Below, one piece after another: positions 1-9,102 of a stretch of 64,000 nt of DNA. The notes below the pieces were generated by a model. It did no database searches. It was not told the DNA's origin and saw only the letters and a program-made list of their open reading frames with translations. Within the stretch, counting starts at the first letter, position 1; each line of letters opens with the position of its first letter. A program made the position numbers and the translations under genes. This DNA is from CBDFHJ01 sp965247635 (GTDB lineage: Bacteria > Chloroflexota > Dehalococcoidia > Lucifugimonadales > Australimonadaceae), in the NCBI GenBank assembly GCA_965247635.1, contig CBDFHJ010000008.1, positions 124,001-188,000 on the forward strand, written 5' to 3'.

Positions 1-299
1 CCTCCTTTTCGCCGGCTGTGGGTGGCGGGCCATGGGAGTGGAACGGAGTCGAGACGATAGATGAGTACTATTTCGACGCTCTCGCGACGGTGGACGACGA
101 CGAGCGCGCCGAAGTATACAAGGATCTGGAACGGCTCCTGGCGGACGACACGCTGACCCAGATCCCGATTGGGCACAACAAGATGACGGTGCCCATCAAC
201 GGGTGCTTGAAGAACTACTACCCAGGGCCGGGTATGTACCACGGCATGCAGCACCGCACCTCCTGGCTGACGGAAGACTGCCGCAACGCTGCGCCATAG
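1..299 (+). CDS. ABC transporter substrate-binding lipoprotein (family 5), C-terminal fragment cut by window edge
   Basis: The frame is open from the left window edge (first complete codon at base 3) to TAG at 297-299, giving 98 visible residues. It ends in the same C-terminal block as the next gene, with NKMTVPINGCLKNYYPGPG and MYHGMQHRTSWLTE in common, so it is a paralogue from tandem duplication. The family binds oligopeptides, nickel or related solutes outside the membrane and delivers them to Dpp/Opp-type permeases, which are encoded at 4.7-6.7 kb. Only the C-terminal lobe is visible, so neither the signal peptide nor the start can be judged. Confidence 0.9.
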   Translation, partial: SFSPAVGGGPWEWNGVETIDEYYFDALATVDDDERAEVYKDLERLLADDTLTQIPIGHNKMTVPINGCLKNYYPGPGMYHGMQHRTSWLTEDCRNAAP

Positions 300-366
300 C
301 AGGTGGCCGTAGTGAGTGGGAAGTAGCTGACTCATAAGCCCCACAAGGGTTTCTAGTCTGAGCAAA

Positions 367-406
367 GAGCGGGAAAGGCATTAAACACCTTTCCCGCTCT
401 CCTTTT
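367..406 (+). terminator. Rho-independent terminator after the first binding-protein gene
   Basis: A perfect 12-bp stem GAGCGGGAAAGG / CCTTTCCCGCTC with a 9-nt loop is followed by CTCCTTTT. It lies 67 bases after the stop codon. Confidence 0.85.
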
Positions 407-466
407 ATGTTAGGTGTGCGGTGGCGTGGCCTGGAACGAAGTTGGATTTTGCAGGTGGTTATGGGC

Positions 467-495
467 TTGACAAAAGTAGCATGCGCGGGTAGGGT
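467..495 (+). promoter_or_regulatory. Sigma-70-type promoter for the second binding-protein gene
   Basis: TTGACA (467-472), a 17-bp spacer and TAGGGT (490-495). The same arrangement recurs before the next paralogue (TTGACA-17-TAAGGT at 2557-2585). GGTCAC follows closely in both copies. Confidence 0.7.
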
Positions 496-599
496 CACGG
501 CCAGTTATCGAGTAGACGCCCGCTAGCACGGCCATACACATCCATGGCGGCGAGTTGGGCGTATTCGTGGGTATAGAGAAAACCAGGAGGTTGGATACC

Positions 600-2402
600 A
601 TGAGAAAGGGCAAGCTTGTCCTACTACTTTTGGCCATGATTGGCGTGCTGGGCGTGCTGGCGGCGTGTGGCGACGACGCCACGCCGACGCCCACGGCCAC
701 CAGCCAGGCCGACGTGCCGACGCCGACGGCCACCCTGACACCCATCCCCACGGCGACGCCGACCCCCTTAGGTGAACGGCCGGAGTACGGCGGGTGGCTG
801 TACACCGGGCGGTCGAACCGGACCGCGGTTGACGCGTATTCCACCCTCACAGGCACATCGTACCTGTGGGCGGACTTCGAGGCGCTGCTGGGCTATGACC
901 AGCCGTACGACCCGGCGGTGGGCCCGGTGGTCGTCCCCAGGCTGGCCACGGACTGGTCGGTCGACTCCACGGGGGCCAAGTGGACCTTCACGCTGCGGCA
1001 AGGGGTGAAGTGGCACGACGGCCAGGACTTCGACGCCGACGACGTGGTGGCCACTTTCAAGCGGGCCCTCGAGCCGAGCTTCCCCGTCGCCCGCCGGTCG
1101 TTGGTCATGAAGGAGATGATCATTGACGTGACCAAGGTCGACCAGTACACCGTGGTCATCGACACGGGCACGGCCAACGCGTCCTTTATCTCGATCATCG
1201 CCAACAACCACGCCTCCATCATGCCGGAGCACCTGATCACGGGTGACCCGACCTCGGACGACCCGGACGAGAAGTGGATAATCATTCACCCGGACACCAC
1301 GGGGACGCTGAGCGTGGGGACGGGACCCTACCGGATGATTGCCTTTGACCCGGAGGGGTGCGTGACGTACGAGCGGTTTGAGGACTACTGGGGGACGGAC
1401 GAGTTTGGGAACCAGCTGCCGTACCTGGACGGGTGGCACAACTGTGAGCCGCTGAACGACACGCGGGAGTTCGCCAAGTTCGTCACGCGGGAATACCAGA
1501 CCAGCGACTTCACGGGTCTGGGACTAGACGAGGCGGAGGCGCTGTGCGAGAAGTCCGTTGAGCCGGAGACCTGCCGGACCGCGCAGCACGGGCACGGGTG
1601 GTTCTCGGTCATCATTAACCACAATATCACTCCCTTGGATGACGCGCGTGTCATACAGGCGATGCGGTACTCGCTGGACCCCAGGGACGCCATGGAGTTC
1701 CAGTTCGGCGAAGGGACCGGCCAGGGCGCGTACACGTGGATTGACCGGGACTCCTTCGCGGACGCGACGCTGACGGTGGGTGAGATGGAAGTCCTGATGC
1801 CATGGTCGGACGATTCGCGACGGGCGGAGATGGACCAGAAGGCCAAGGACGCGCTGACGGCGGCGGGATTCCCCAACGGCCTGGACCTGCCGTTCCCATG
1901 GATATCGGGGTGCAGCCGGCTGTTTAAGAACTTCTACACGCCGATGATCGACAGCTTCAACAAGAACGGACTGAAGGGATTCCAGGACTGCCGGGAGGGC
2001 CTTATCGCCACGCAAGAGCAGCAGGCGGGTAGGTTCGCTCTCGTCATCTACGCTGCTGGTATCACCTTCATGGACCCGTTGAACTCCTTCAACCTGTCGG
2101 GCACCTCCTTTGCGGCGGCCGTAGGGCGTGGCCCGTGGGAGTGGGAGGGCACCGATACGATAGACGAGCTCTACTTCAAGGCGATCGCGACGGTGGACGA
2201 AGCCGAGCGTAACGAGGTGTTCAAGGACCTGGAACGGTTCCTGGCGGACGACACGCTGACCCAGTTCCCCGTCGGCCACAACAAGATGACGGTGCCCATC
2301 AACGGGTGCCTGAAGAACTACTATCCAGGGCCGGGTATGTACCACGGCATGCAGCACCGAACCTCCTGGCTGACGGAGGAGTGCCGCAACCCTGCGCCAT
2401 AG
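600..2402 (+). CDS. ABC transporter substrate-binding lipoprotein, peptide/nickel family 5
   Basis: A 600-residue solute-binding protein for an Opp/Dpp-type importer. The signal peptide (residues 1-22) ends in lipobox LAAC with Cys23, so the protein should be lipid-anchored. A Thr/Pro-rich linker (about 28-57) leads into the SBP_bac_5 fold (about 60-560), with family-typical KWTFTLRQGVKWHDGQDF and DADDVVATFKRALEP. The ATG at 600 is chosen because AGGAGG (585-590) lies 9 bases upstream. The frame is open further upstream (TTG at 555), but that would bury the signal peptide. The gene has its own promoter and terminator, so it is probably transcribed separately from its near-identical neighbour. 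The solute cannot be read from sequence. Several Cys residues in the mature protein (for example GCSRLF, QDCREG) are conserved among the copies. Confidence 0.93.
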   Translation: MRKGKLVLLLLAMIGVLGVLAACGDDATPTPTATSQADVPTPTATLTPIPTATPTPLGERPEYGGWLYTGRSNRTAVDAYSTLTGTSYLWADFEALLGYDQPYDPAVGPVVVPRLATDWSVDSTGAKWTFTLRQGVKWHDGQDFDADDVVATFKRALEPSFPVARRSLVMKEMIIDVTKVDQYTVVIDTGTANASFISIIANNHASIMPEHLITGDPTSDDPDEKWIIIHPDTTGTLSVGTGPYRMIAFDPEGCVTYERFEDYWGTDEFGNQLPYLDGWHNCEPLNDTREFAKFVTREYQTSDFTGLGLDEAEALCEKSVEPETCRTAQHGHGWFSVIINHNITPLDDARVIQAMRYSLDPRDAMEFQFGEGTGQGAYTWIDRDSFADATLTVGEMEVLMPWSDDSRRAEMDQKAKDALTAAGFPNGLDLPFPWISGCSRLFKNFYTPMIDSFNKNGLKGFQDCREGLIATQEQQAGRFALVIYAAGITFMDPLNSFNLSGTSFAAAVGRGPWEWEGTDTIDELYFKAIATVDEAERNEVFKDLERFLADDTLTQFPVGHNKMTVPINGCLKNYYPGPGMYHGMQHRTSWLTEECRNPAP

Positions 2403-2456
2403 CAGGTGGAAGATAGCTGACGCATAAACCCCACAAGGGTTTCTGGTCCGAGCAAA

Positions 2457-2496
2457 GAGCGGGAAAGGTGTTTGATGCCTTTCCCGCTCTCCTTTT
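2457..2496 (+). terminator. Rho-independent terminator after the second binding-protein gene
   Basis: Same 12-bp stem as at 367-399 (GAGCGGGAAAGG / CCTTTCCCGCTC) with a different 9-nt loop, followed by TCCTTTT. The stem is kept while the loop has drifted, which supports function. Confidence 0.87.
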
Positions 2497-2556
2497 ATGT
2501 GAGGCGAGCGATGGCGTGGTCTGGCATGAAGTGGGATATTGCAGGTGGCTATGGGC

Positions 2557-2585
2557 TTGACAAACAATTTAACCGCAGATAAGGT
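2557..2585 (+). promoter_or_regulatory. Sigma-70-type promoter for the third binding-protein gene
   Basis: TTGACA (2557-2562), 17-bp spacer, TAAGGT (2580-2585). It is the counterpart of the promoter at 467-495. Confidence 0.7.
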
Positions 2586-2695
2586 CACGCACAGCCTTGC
2601 GCGCAGCTTTGGTAGTTGAGGCATCCAAGTTGCCCGTTCAGGCGTAGACACAAGCAGACAGGAACTGCAGACAGGAACTGGGGAGGCGAAGCGTT

Positions 2696-4564
2696 ATGAG
2701 TAAGCGAGGAATAGTACTCTTAGTCCTGGCGGCGATCGGGCTGCTGGGCTTGCTGGCGGCCTGTGGCGACGACGCCACGCCGACGCGGACGTCGTCGCCG
2801 ACATCGACGCCCACCGAGGGCCCGACGCCGACACCCACGGCAACCCTGCCGCCGGGCGTGACGCCCACGAATACGCCCCCACTTCCGACATCGACGCCGC
2901 TACCCACGGCCACGCCCACGGAGATAGGTGAGCGGCCGGACTACGGTGGAACCATGCAGATCGGGCGCGGTCCGGCAGGCCACCCGGAGACGTGGAGCCG
3001 CCTGGGCGGCACGGCATACCTAGGCGGGCAGAGCTTCGACAACCTGCTCCGCTATAAGGCACCCTACGACCCGTCCGTGGGCCCGGTCATCGAGGCGGCC
3101 CTGGCCACCGATTGGTCGGTGGACGACGCGGGGACGAAGTGGACCTTCGTCCTGCGCCAGGGCGTGAAGTGGCACGACGGCGAGGACTTTGACGCCGACG
3201 ACGTGGTGGCCACCTTCGAGCGGGCCTTGGACCCCGGGGTCATCATCAACCGCCGGGCGCTGCCCTTCCGCGGCTTGGTCGACAGCGTCACGAAGGTCGA
3301 CGACTTCACGGTGGTCTTCGACACAGGCACGCCCAAGTCCAACGCGCTGTCGATCTTCGCCAACAACTACATGCCCATCGTGCCGGAGCACCTGATCAAG
3401 GGCGACCCCACCTCCGACGCCGCCGAGGTGCGCTGGCACTTCATGCACCCGGACGACACGGGGACCTTCGCCATTGGGACGGGCCCCTTCGTCATGACCT
3501 TCCACGATCCGGAAGACCGCACCGAGTGGACGCGGTTCGAGGACTACTGGGGGACGGACGAGTTCGGCAACTCGCTCCCGTACCTGGACAAGGTGATCTC
3601 CTACAATCCTTTGGACGAATCGCGGGCCTTCGCCAAGTTCATCACGGCCGAGGTTCTGGGGTACCCAGGGCCCAGCAGCACGTTTCACGTGAGGGATGCC
3701 ACGGCGCTATGCGACAAGACACGAGACCCGGAGAACTGTAACGTGTACCTGCACGGCCACGGGTTCTTCTCCATCGTCGTCAACCATAACCTGGACCCCA
3801 TGGGTGACCCGCGGGTTATCACGGCCATCAGGTACACCACTGACTCCAAGGACGCCATGGAGGGCGGCTTTGGTGTGGGGACTGGCGAGGGGGCTGACCT
3901 GTGGGTGAACCGGGAGCTCTTCCCCGAGGGCACCCTTACTGTTGAGGAGCAGTTCGAGATGCAACCGTGGACCAACCCGGCCAATCGGGACATGTACGAC
4001 CAACTGGCCAGGGACAAGCTGACCGAGGCGGGCTTCCCGGAAGGGTTTGACCTGTCGCTGCCCATCCACGGCATCTGCTCCAGCTTCTTTAAGAACTACT
4101 ACAGCTTCATGGTGGACAGCTGGCGGAAGGTGGGCCTGCGTGGCGTCCAGGAGTGCCGTGAAGGCATCATCTCCAACGAGGAACAGGCGGCCGGCCGGTT
4201 CTCCATCGTGGTTTCAGGCTCGGGCATCAGCTTCATGGACCCGGCCAACGGCTTGCTCCTGCACGGTGTCTCCTTCGCCGGAGCGGTCGGTGGTGGCCCA
4301 TGGCTGTGGGATGGGTCGGACATGCTGGACGACTTCTACAACCGCCAGCTGCTGGCCGTGGACCCCGACGAACGGAACGAAATTCTGAGAGAGGTGGACA
4401 CCTGGGCATCGGACCCCACGCTGGGCCACTACCCGCTGGGCGAGACGGTGACCAGCGTTCCAGCCCATGGCTGCGTGCGCAACTGGTACCCGGGCCCCGG
4501 CATGTACCACGGCATGGACCACCGCCAGACGTGGTTGAAGGATGAGTGTGCAGCCAGTAACTAG
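2696..4564 (+). CDS. ABC transporter substrate-binding lipoprotein, peptide/nickel family 5, diverged paralogue
   Basis: A 622-residue lipoprotein of the same family as the preceding gene. The signal peptide ends in LLAAC with Cys23, followed by a longer Thr/Pro-rich linker (about 29-77) and the binding domain. It shares KWHDG.DFDADDVVATF and the C-terminal GPGMYHGM..R.TWL motif with its neighbour but differs through much of the middle, so it may bind another ligand. The start is ATG 2696 with GGGAGG about 10 bases upstream. The hairpin after the stop has no U-run, so some read-through into the permease genes is plausible and this is the copy most closely tied to the transporter. Confidence 0.93.
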   Translation: MSKRGIVLLVLAAIGLLGLLAACGDDATPTRTSSPTSTPTEGPTPTPTATLPPGVTPTNTPPLPTSTPLPTATPTEIGERPDYGGTMQIGRGPAGHPETWSRLGGTAYLGGQSFDNLLRYKAPYDPSVGPVIEAALATDWSVDDAGTKWTFVLRQGVKWHDGEDFDADDVVATFERALDPGVIINRRALPFRGLVDSVTKVDDFTVVFDTGTPKSNALSIFANNYMPIVPEHLIKGDPTSDAAEVRWHFMHPDDTGTFAIGTGPFVMTFHDPEDRTEWTRFEDYWGTDEFGNSLPYLDKVISYNPLDESRAFAKFITAEVLGYPGPSSTFHVRDATALCDKTRDPENCNVYLHGHGFFSIVVNHNLDPMGDPRVITAIRYTTDSKDAMEGGFGVGTGEGADLWVNRELFPEGTLTVEEQFEMQPWTNPANRDMYDQLARDKLTEAGFPEGFDLSLPIHGICSSFFKNYYSFMVDSWRKVGLRGVQECREGIISNEEQAAGRFSIVVSGSGISFMDPANGLLLHGVSFAGAVGGGPWLWDGSDMLDDFYNRQLLAVDPDERNEILREVDTWASDPTLGHYPLGETVTSVPAHGCVRNWYPGPGMYHGMDHRQTWLKDECAASN

Positions 4565-4594
4565 AGGCTGAGGCCCTATGAAAGAGATATGGGA

Positions 4595-4632
4595 GGGAGC
4601 AGCAAAGGCTGTATACTCGCCTTGCTGCTCCC
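4595..4632 (+). terminator. Hairpin between binding-protein and permease genes
   Basis: GGGAGCAGCAA (4595-4605) pairs with TTGCTGCTCCC (4622-4632). No U-tract follows, so it may act as an mRNA-stabilising or attenuating hairpin that leaves the binding-protein mRNA more abundant than the permease mRNA. Confidence 0.55.
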
Positions 4633-4643
4633 AGCCCAGGGTC

Positions 4644-4672
4644 TAGTCAAGCAGAGAAAAACAACGTATAGT
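4644..4672 (+). promoter_or_regulatory. Possible internal promoter before permease genes
   Basis: TAGTCA (4644-4649), 17-bp spacer, TATAGT (4667-4672), 33 bases before the permease ATG. The -35 hexamer matches consensus at four positions. Confidence 0.4.
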
Positions 4673-4705
4673 GGCGCCGAGTAAAGCTCCAGCTTAGGGG
4701 GCAAA

Positions 4706-5695
4706 ATGGGAACCTATATAATCCGACGGCTGTTGCTCTTTCCTGTAACCCTCCTTCTGCTCTCTGTCTTCTTCTTCTTCATGCTCCGGACCATTCCTGG
4801 GGACTTCGTGGACTATCTGTTCACCCAGGAAGGAGGGTCGGGGTCGTACCAGCGGATAACCGGCCAGCGCGGCGAGACGGTGCAACAGGAGTACGAACGG
4901 ATCGTCCGCGAGTCGTACGGGCTGGATAAGCCTGTCCACGTCCAATACTTCCGGTGGGTGAGCCACATCCTGCGCGGGGACTTCGGCCGCTCCTACTCCA
5001 ACGAGAAGCGCGTCATAGACGTATTCAAGTCCCGCATCCCGGCCAGCGTGCAGCTAGGGCTCATGGGCCTCGTCGGGTCGATACTCATCGGCATACCCCT
5101 GGGCATCCTCTCCGCGCGGTTCCCGGAAACGTGGCTGGACAACATATTACGCATGATGGCTATGACGGGGCTCACGGTACCGCACTTTGTGATTGCGGCA
5201 CTGATCCTGGTGTTCCTCTCTACCACGTTCCACTGGATAGCGCCCGACTTCGTGTTCTTCTGGGATAATCCCAGCCAGAACCTCATTAACATCGCCTTCC
5301 CGGCAGCGGTGCTATCCGTAACGGCCGCCGCACCCCTCATGCGGCTTACGCGCTCCCAGATGCTGGAGGTGCTGAGCAACGACTACATTCGGACCGCCCG
5401 GGCGAAGGGGTTGACCGAGCGGAGCATCTTCTACCGGCACGCCCTGCGCAACGCCATCCTACCGGTGGTCACGGTGGTGGGACTAAGCCTGGACCGCCTG
5501 ATTGCCGGGTCGGTTATCGTGGAGGTGGTCTTCGGCATCAACGGGATGGGGGCCGCGCTCGTGCGCGCGGCGTCAGCCCGCGACTTCCCGATCATACAGA
5601 TGTTCACCTTGGTTATCGGCAGCGTTATCATCCTGGTCAACCTGATCGTGGACATCACCTACGGCTGGATTGACCCCCGTGTTCGGTACGAATAA
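4706..5695 (+). CDS. ABC transporter permease, DppB/OppB type
   Basis: A 329-residue inner-membrane channel subunit for the binding proteins upstream. A first membrane segment (about 8-28) is followed by an extracytoplasmic loop and then a five-helix MetI-like core. The cytoplasmic EAA loop that docks the ATPase is visible as RTARAKGLTERSIFYRHAL (about 229-247). Length and layout match the DppB family, including the PR.RYE C-terminus. The start ATG has AGGGGGC just upstream. The second permease follows after 52 bases, so the two are expected to be co-transcribed and to form a heterodimer. Confidence 0.93.
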   Translation: MGTYIIRRLLLFPVTLLLLSVFFFFMLRTIPGDFVDYLFTQEGGSGSYQRITGQRGETVQQEYERIVRESYGLDKPVHVQYFRWVSHILRGDFGRSYSNEKRVIDVFKSRIPASVQLGLMGLVGSILIGIPLGILSARFPETWLDNILRMMAMTGLTVPHFVIAALILVFLSTTFHWIAPDFVFFWDNPSQNLINIAFPAAVLSVTAAAPLMRLTRSQMLEVLSNDYIRTARAKGLTERSIFYRHALRNAILPVVTVVGLSLDRLIAGSVIVEVVFGINGMGAALVRAASARDFPIIQMFTLVIGSVIILVNLIVDITYGWIDPRVRYE

Positions 5696-5747
5696 GAGAC
5701 TTGTAAGAGAGCACAAAATCCAGGTCAGGACTTAGGAGAAAGAGGCT

Positions 5748-6692
5748 ATGGCACAGGAGACGGTACTTCGACGGCCAATGACGTCGTACGTGACCGGGCC
5801 GGTGACTTCGTGGTTGGGCTTCCTATGGAAGTTCGCCCGGCTAAAGCCCTTGGGTGCTATTGGAGGGGCTCTGATCCTTGTAGCGGTGATTCTTGCCCTC
5901 TTCCCGTATGTCTTTGACCACGGTGAGCCGATGCTCATCACCGGGATTCCCTTTACGGGTCCTACCGCGGAGCACTGGCTTGGGACCGACTTCGTGGGAC
6001 GCGACCTGTACGCCCGGACCATCTGGGGCGCCCGCGTCTCTATTCAAGTCGGTGTAACCGCCGTGTTCATCGGCATTACCTTCGCCATGGTCATCGCGGT
6101 CATCACCACCTACTACGGTGGGCTGTGGGACCTGGTCATCCAGAGGATCGTGGACGCGCTTCTGGCGATTCCCGGGCTGATCCTGGCGCTGTTTGTCCTG
6201 ACCGTTATCGGCTCCTCGATGACCACGCTGATTGCGACCATGGCGTTCCTGTTCATACCCCGGACCATCCGGACCCTTCGCTCGGCGGTCCTGTCGGTCA
6301 AGCAGATGCCCTACGTGGAGAGCGCAAAGGCCATCGGGGCGTCAACACCCCGCATCCTCATCAGGTACATCTTCCCCCAGATAACCGCCCTGTACTTGAT
6401 CATCACCAGCCTCATTATCGGATCGGCCATCATCTTGGAGACATCCCTCAGCTTCCTGGGCCTCGGCCTAGCGGTAGACACCCCAAGTTGGGGCAACCTG
6501 GTCAACGAGGGGGTAGGGAGCATCTTCTTTACTGGCTACCGGCAGGTGATCCCACCCGGAATCGCGATTGCCGCCACGGTGTTCGGGTTCAACCTGCTGG
6601 GCGACGCCTTGCGGGACGTCATGGACCCCCGCCTGCGCGGCAGTGGCGTTGGGCTTCGTGGCCGAGGCGCCCAAGCACCCGCCGCAGGTTAG
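5748..6692 (+). CDS. ABC transporter permease, DppC/OppC type
   Basis: A 314-residue partner permease. It has an N-terminal cytoplasmic leader, the DppC-type first helix (about 40-60), the family block HWLGTDFVGRDLYARTIWGAR and a MetI-like core whose EAA loop is ESAKAIGASTPRILIRYI (from about residue 191). The ending LGDALRDVMDPRLRG is typical of the family. GGAGAAAGAGG provides the ribosome site. The gene lies between the DppB-like permease and the two ATPase genes, giving the order SBP-B-C-D-F. Confidence 0.94.
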   Translation: MAQETVLRRPMTSYVTGPVTSWLGFLWKFARLKPLGAIGGALILVAVILALFPYVFDHGEPMLITGIPFTGPTAEHWLGTDFVGRDLYARTIWGARVSIQVGVTAVFIGITFAMVIAVITTYYGGLWDLVIQRIVDALLAIPGLILALFVLTVIGSSMTTLIATMAFLFIPRTIRTLRSAVLSVKQMPYVESAKAIGASTPRILIRYIFPQITALYLIITSLIIGSAIILETSLSFLGLGLAVDTPSWGNLVNEGVGSIFFTGYRQVIPPGIAIAATVFGFNLLGDALRDVMDPRLRGSGVGLRGRGAQAPAAG

Positions 6693-6731
6693 GAAGTGCT
6701 GCGAATGCGTTACATGAGTTAGAATCTGATG

Positions 6732-6758
6732 CCCGGCCCCAGGCCTCCTGGGGCCGGG
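6732..6758 (+). terminator. Strong intra-operon hairpin
   Basis: CCCGGCCCCAGG (6732-6743) is perfectly complementary to CCTGGGGCCGGG (6747-6758). No U-run follows directly. It lies between the permease and ATPase genes, so it may partly terminate or set an mRNA processing boundary. Confidence 0.5.
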
Positions 6759-6860
6759 ATGGCTATATAGGACTTTTAACGCTGAGTTGGACTGGCCCTA
6801 AAAGGTAGTGCCAGAATAAGCGCCCCGACGAGCCGGGGCAGAAGAGGGAGGCAACAAACC

Positions 6861-7865
6861 GTGGCTACGCTGATTGAGGTCCGAAACCTTGCGACGTCCT
6901 TCTTCACGGATGAAGGGGAAGTCAAGGCTGTGGACGGCATTAGCTACGATATTCAAGAAGGCGAGTTCGTGGCCTTGGTGGGAGAAAGCGGATGCGGTAA
7001 AAGCGTCAGCGCGCTCTCCATCATGCGCCTTGTGCCGTATCCTCCGGGCCGGATCATCGGCGGAGAGATCATCTTCAATGGCAAGGACCTTCTGAAGTCG
7101 GAAGAACGGGAGATGCGAGCCACTCGCGGTGGCGACATTGGGATGATCTTTCAGGAACCCATGACATCACTGAACCCGGTCTTCACCATCGGGACCCAGA
7201 TTGCGGAGACGGTGCGCGCCCACATGGGCTCCGACAAGCAAGCGGCCTGGAATCGAGCTGTCGAATTGCTTGAACAGGTCGGCATCCCGCGGGCAGCGGA
7301 CAGGATGGGTGATTACCCTCACCAGTTCAGCGGTGGCATGCGTCAGCGCGTGATGATCGCCATCGCCATGAGCTGCAACCCCAAGATGATTATCGCCGAC
7401 GAGCCTACTACCGCCTTGGACGTGACGATTCAAGCCCAGGTGCTCGAGCTACTCCAGGAAGTGGCGACACGGCTAGGGACCGCGGTGCTGCTCATTACGC
7501 ACAACCTGGGAGTGGTGGCCCGCTACGCTCACCGGGTGAATGTGATGTACGCCGGCAAGATAATAGAGCAGGGGACCGCGGAAGACATCTACCATAACCC
7601 CAAGCATCCCTACACCGTGGGGCTGCTTAACTCGGTACCTCGGATGGACCGGGTGAGAGGAACACGGTTGCAGACTATCGAAGGCCAGCCGCCGGACCTG
7701 CTTGCCGTGCCCGATGGCTGCTCGTTCAACCCGCGGTGCAGATGGGTCACCCAGCGCTGTTACTCTGACGAACCGGTCCTCATGCCAGTGGCTGAGGGGC
7801 ACACCTCGGCCTGCTGGGAGTGGAACAGGGTTGAAATCAACCAGGCGGTGGAGGAGACAGCATGA
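6861..7865 (+). CDS. ABC transporter ATP-binding protein, DppD/OppD type
   Basis: A 334-residue cytoplasmic ATPase that powers the Opp/Dpp-type importer. Walker A is GESGCGKS (residues 41-48), the signature is FSGGMRQRV (from 156) and Walker B is MIIADEPTTALD (about 176-187). The C-terminal oligopeptide-transporter domain carries a spaced Cys set (CSFNPRCRW, QRCYSDEP, ACWEW), which in relatives of this family can hold an Fe-S cluster. The start is GTG at 6861 with AGAGGGAGG upstream. The stop overlaps the next gene's ATG by four bases (ATGA), indicating translational coupling. Confidence 0.95.
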   Translation: MATLIEVRNLATSFFTDEGEVKAVDGISYDIQEGEFVALVGESGCGKSVSALSIMRLVPYPPGRIIGGEIIFNGKDLLKSEEREMRATRGGDIGMIFQEPMTSLNPVFTIGTQIAETVRAHMGSDKQAAWNRAVELLEQVGIPRAADRMGDYPHQFSGGMRQRVMIAIAMSCNPKMIIADEPTTALDVTIQAQVLELLQEVATRLGTAVLLITHNLGVVARYAHRVNVMYAGKIIEQGTAEDIYHNPKHPYTVGLLNSVPRMDRVRGTRLQTIEGQPPDLLAVPDGCSFNPRCRWVTQRCYSDEPVLMPVAEGHTSACWEWNRVEINQAVEETA

Positions 7866-8878
7866 CCACAACGGAGACCGGCGGGTCCCAGGGTGGAACT
7901 GCCACTCAGGACACCCTTATCGACATTAGAGGCCTGAAGATGTACTTCCCCGTTACGGCGGGCGTTTTCCGTCGAAAGGTGGCGGACGTTAAGGCCGTCG
8001 ACGACGTGAACTTGACCATCCGGCGTGGAGAGACGCTTGCGGTAGTGGGGGAAAGCGGTTCGGGTAAGACCACCCTAGGCCGGGCCATCCTCCGACTCTA
8101 CAAGCCCACCGCTGGTGAGGTCTGGTTTGATGGGACCGACCTGGCACAGCTGAGTGCCGGCCGGCTAAAGCCGTACAAGCAACGAATGCAGATCATCTTT
8201 CAGGACCCGTACTCCTCTCTGAACCCGCGTCTGTCCGCAGGCAGCATTGTTGGAGAGCCACTTCAGGTCCATAACCTGACAGCCTCGCGCGGTGAATACC
8301 GCGACCGCGTGGCGCAGCTGTTCGCGACTGTGGGGCTTAACCCGAGAATGGTCAGTCGCTATCCGCACGAGTTCAGCGGCGGGCAGCGTCAGCGTATCGG
8401 CATTGCTCGGGCGCTGGCCATGCAACCGGAGTTCATCGTGGCCGATGAGCCGGTGTCTGCCCTGGACGTATCGGTGCAGGCCCAGGTCTTGAACCTGCTT
8501 GAGGACCTACAGGACCAGTTTAACCTCACCTACATGCTGGTGGCCCACGACCTGTCTGTCGTTCGGCACACCGCGGACCGCGTCATAGTGATGTACCTGG
8601 GCAAGATCGTGGAGCTGTCGAATGTCGTAGACCTCTTCGATAACCCAATTCACCCCTACACCAAGGCACTGATGTCGGCTGTGCCTATACCGGACCCCAC
8701 CATCGAGGCTACGCGTCAGCGGCAGGTACTGGTAGGCGACATCCCAAGTCCGGTGAACCCTCCGTCTGGCTGCGTGTTCCACACTCGGTGTCCTATCGCC
8801 ATCGACGACTGTAGTGGGGACGTCCCAGAGCTGCGCGAGATAACGCCAATGCACTGGGCGGCCTGCATCCGGGTCTAG
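7862..8878 (+). CDS. ABC transporter ATP-binding protein, DppF/OppF type
   Basis: A 338-residue second ATPase of the importer. Walker A is GESGSGKT, the signature is FSGGQRQRIGIARAL and Walker B is FIVADEPVSALD. The QDPYSSLNPR segment is diagnostic of the DppF/OppF group. The C-terminal extension has SGCVFHTRCPIAIDDC, again a Cys cluster like its partner. It starts inside the stop codon of the preceding gene and closes the transporter operon. No clear terminator is seen before the convergent hydrolase gene. Confidence 0.95.
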   Translation: MTTTETGGSQGGTATQDTLIDIRGLKMYFPVTAGVFRRKVADVKAVDDVNLTIRRGETLAVVGESGSGKTTLGRAILRLYKPTAGEVWFDGTDLAQLSAGRLKPYKQRMQIIFQDPYSSLNPRLSAGSIVGEPLQVHNLTASRGEYRDRVAQLFATVGLNPRMVSRYPHEFSGGQRQRIGIARALAMQPEFIVADEPVSALDVSVQAQVLNLLEDLQDQFNLTYMLVAHDLSVVRHTADRVIVMYLGKIVELSNVVDLFDNPIHPYTKALMSAVPIPDPTIEATRQRQVLVGDIPSPVNPPSGCVFHTRCPIAIDDCSGDVPELREITPMHWAACIRV

Positions 8879-9102
8879 CACCCGTTCTTCCGTACGTCGA
8901 ATTTAATAGAGTGAATCTGCGCGGGCGCCGTCGCTCGGTGAGCCGCGTTGCCCATAGGGATAATTCAACACTCAAGACGGCACTCTGTCCGCCTTCAAGT
9001 AGCGTGCCGGCGGCTTCAATTCCCCTTCTTGGACCGACTCTTCGCGCCTCCTGAGCGCTGGTCTCTCGCGCCTGGGCCCGGTGATGGTCTCTACGGCGCC
9101 AC

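Larger units (their letters stand above)
1..2600 (+). repeat. Tandem duplication of binding-protein gene with its terminator and promoter
   Basis: The segment from about base 30 to 500 and the segment from about 2130 to 2600 align base for base with few changes. They share the end of the coding region, the spacer containing CCCCACAAGGGTTTCT, the hairpin terminator, GCAGGTGG.TATGGGCTTGACA and the promoter that follows. The duplicated unit is therefore one coding region plus a terminator and a fresh promoter. The third copy (2696-4564) is more diverged and ends in a different hairpin. Confidence 0.85.

Noticed and set aside
410..856. Minus-strand frames with repeated VGVGVAVG patterns (also near 2638 and 26832)
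   Set aside because: They are the antisense of the Thr/Pro-rich lipoprotein linkers.
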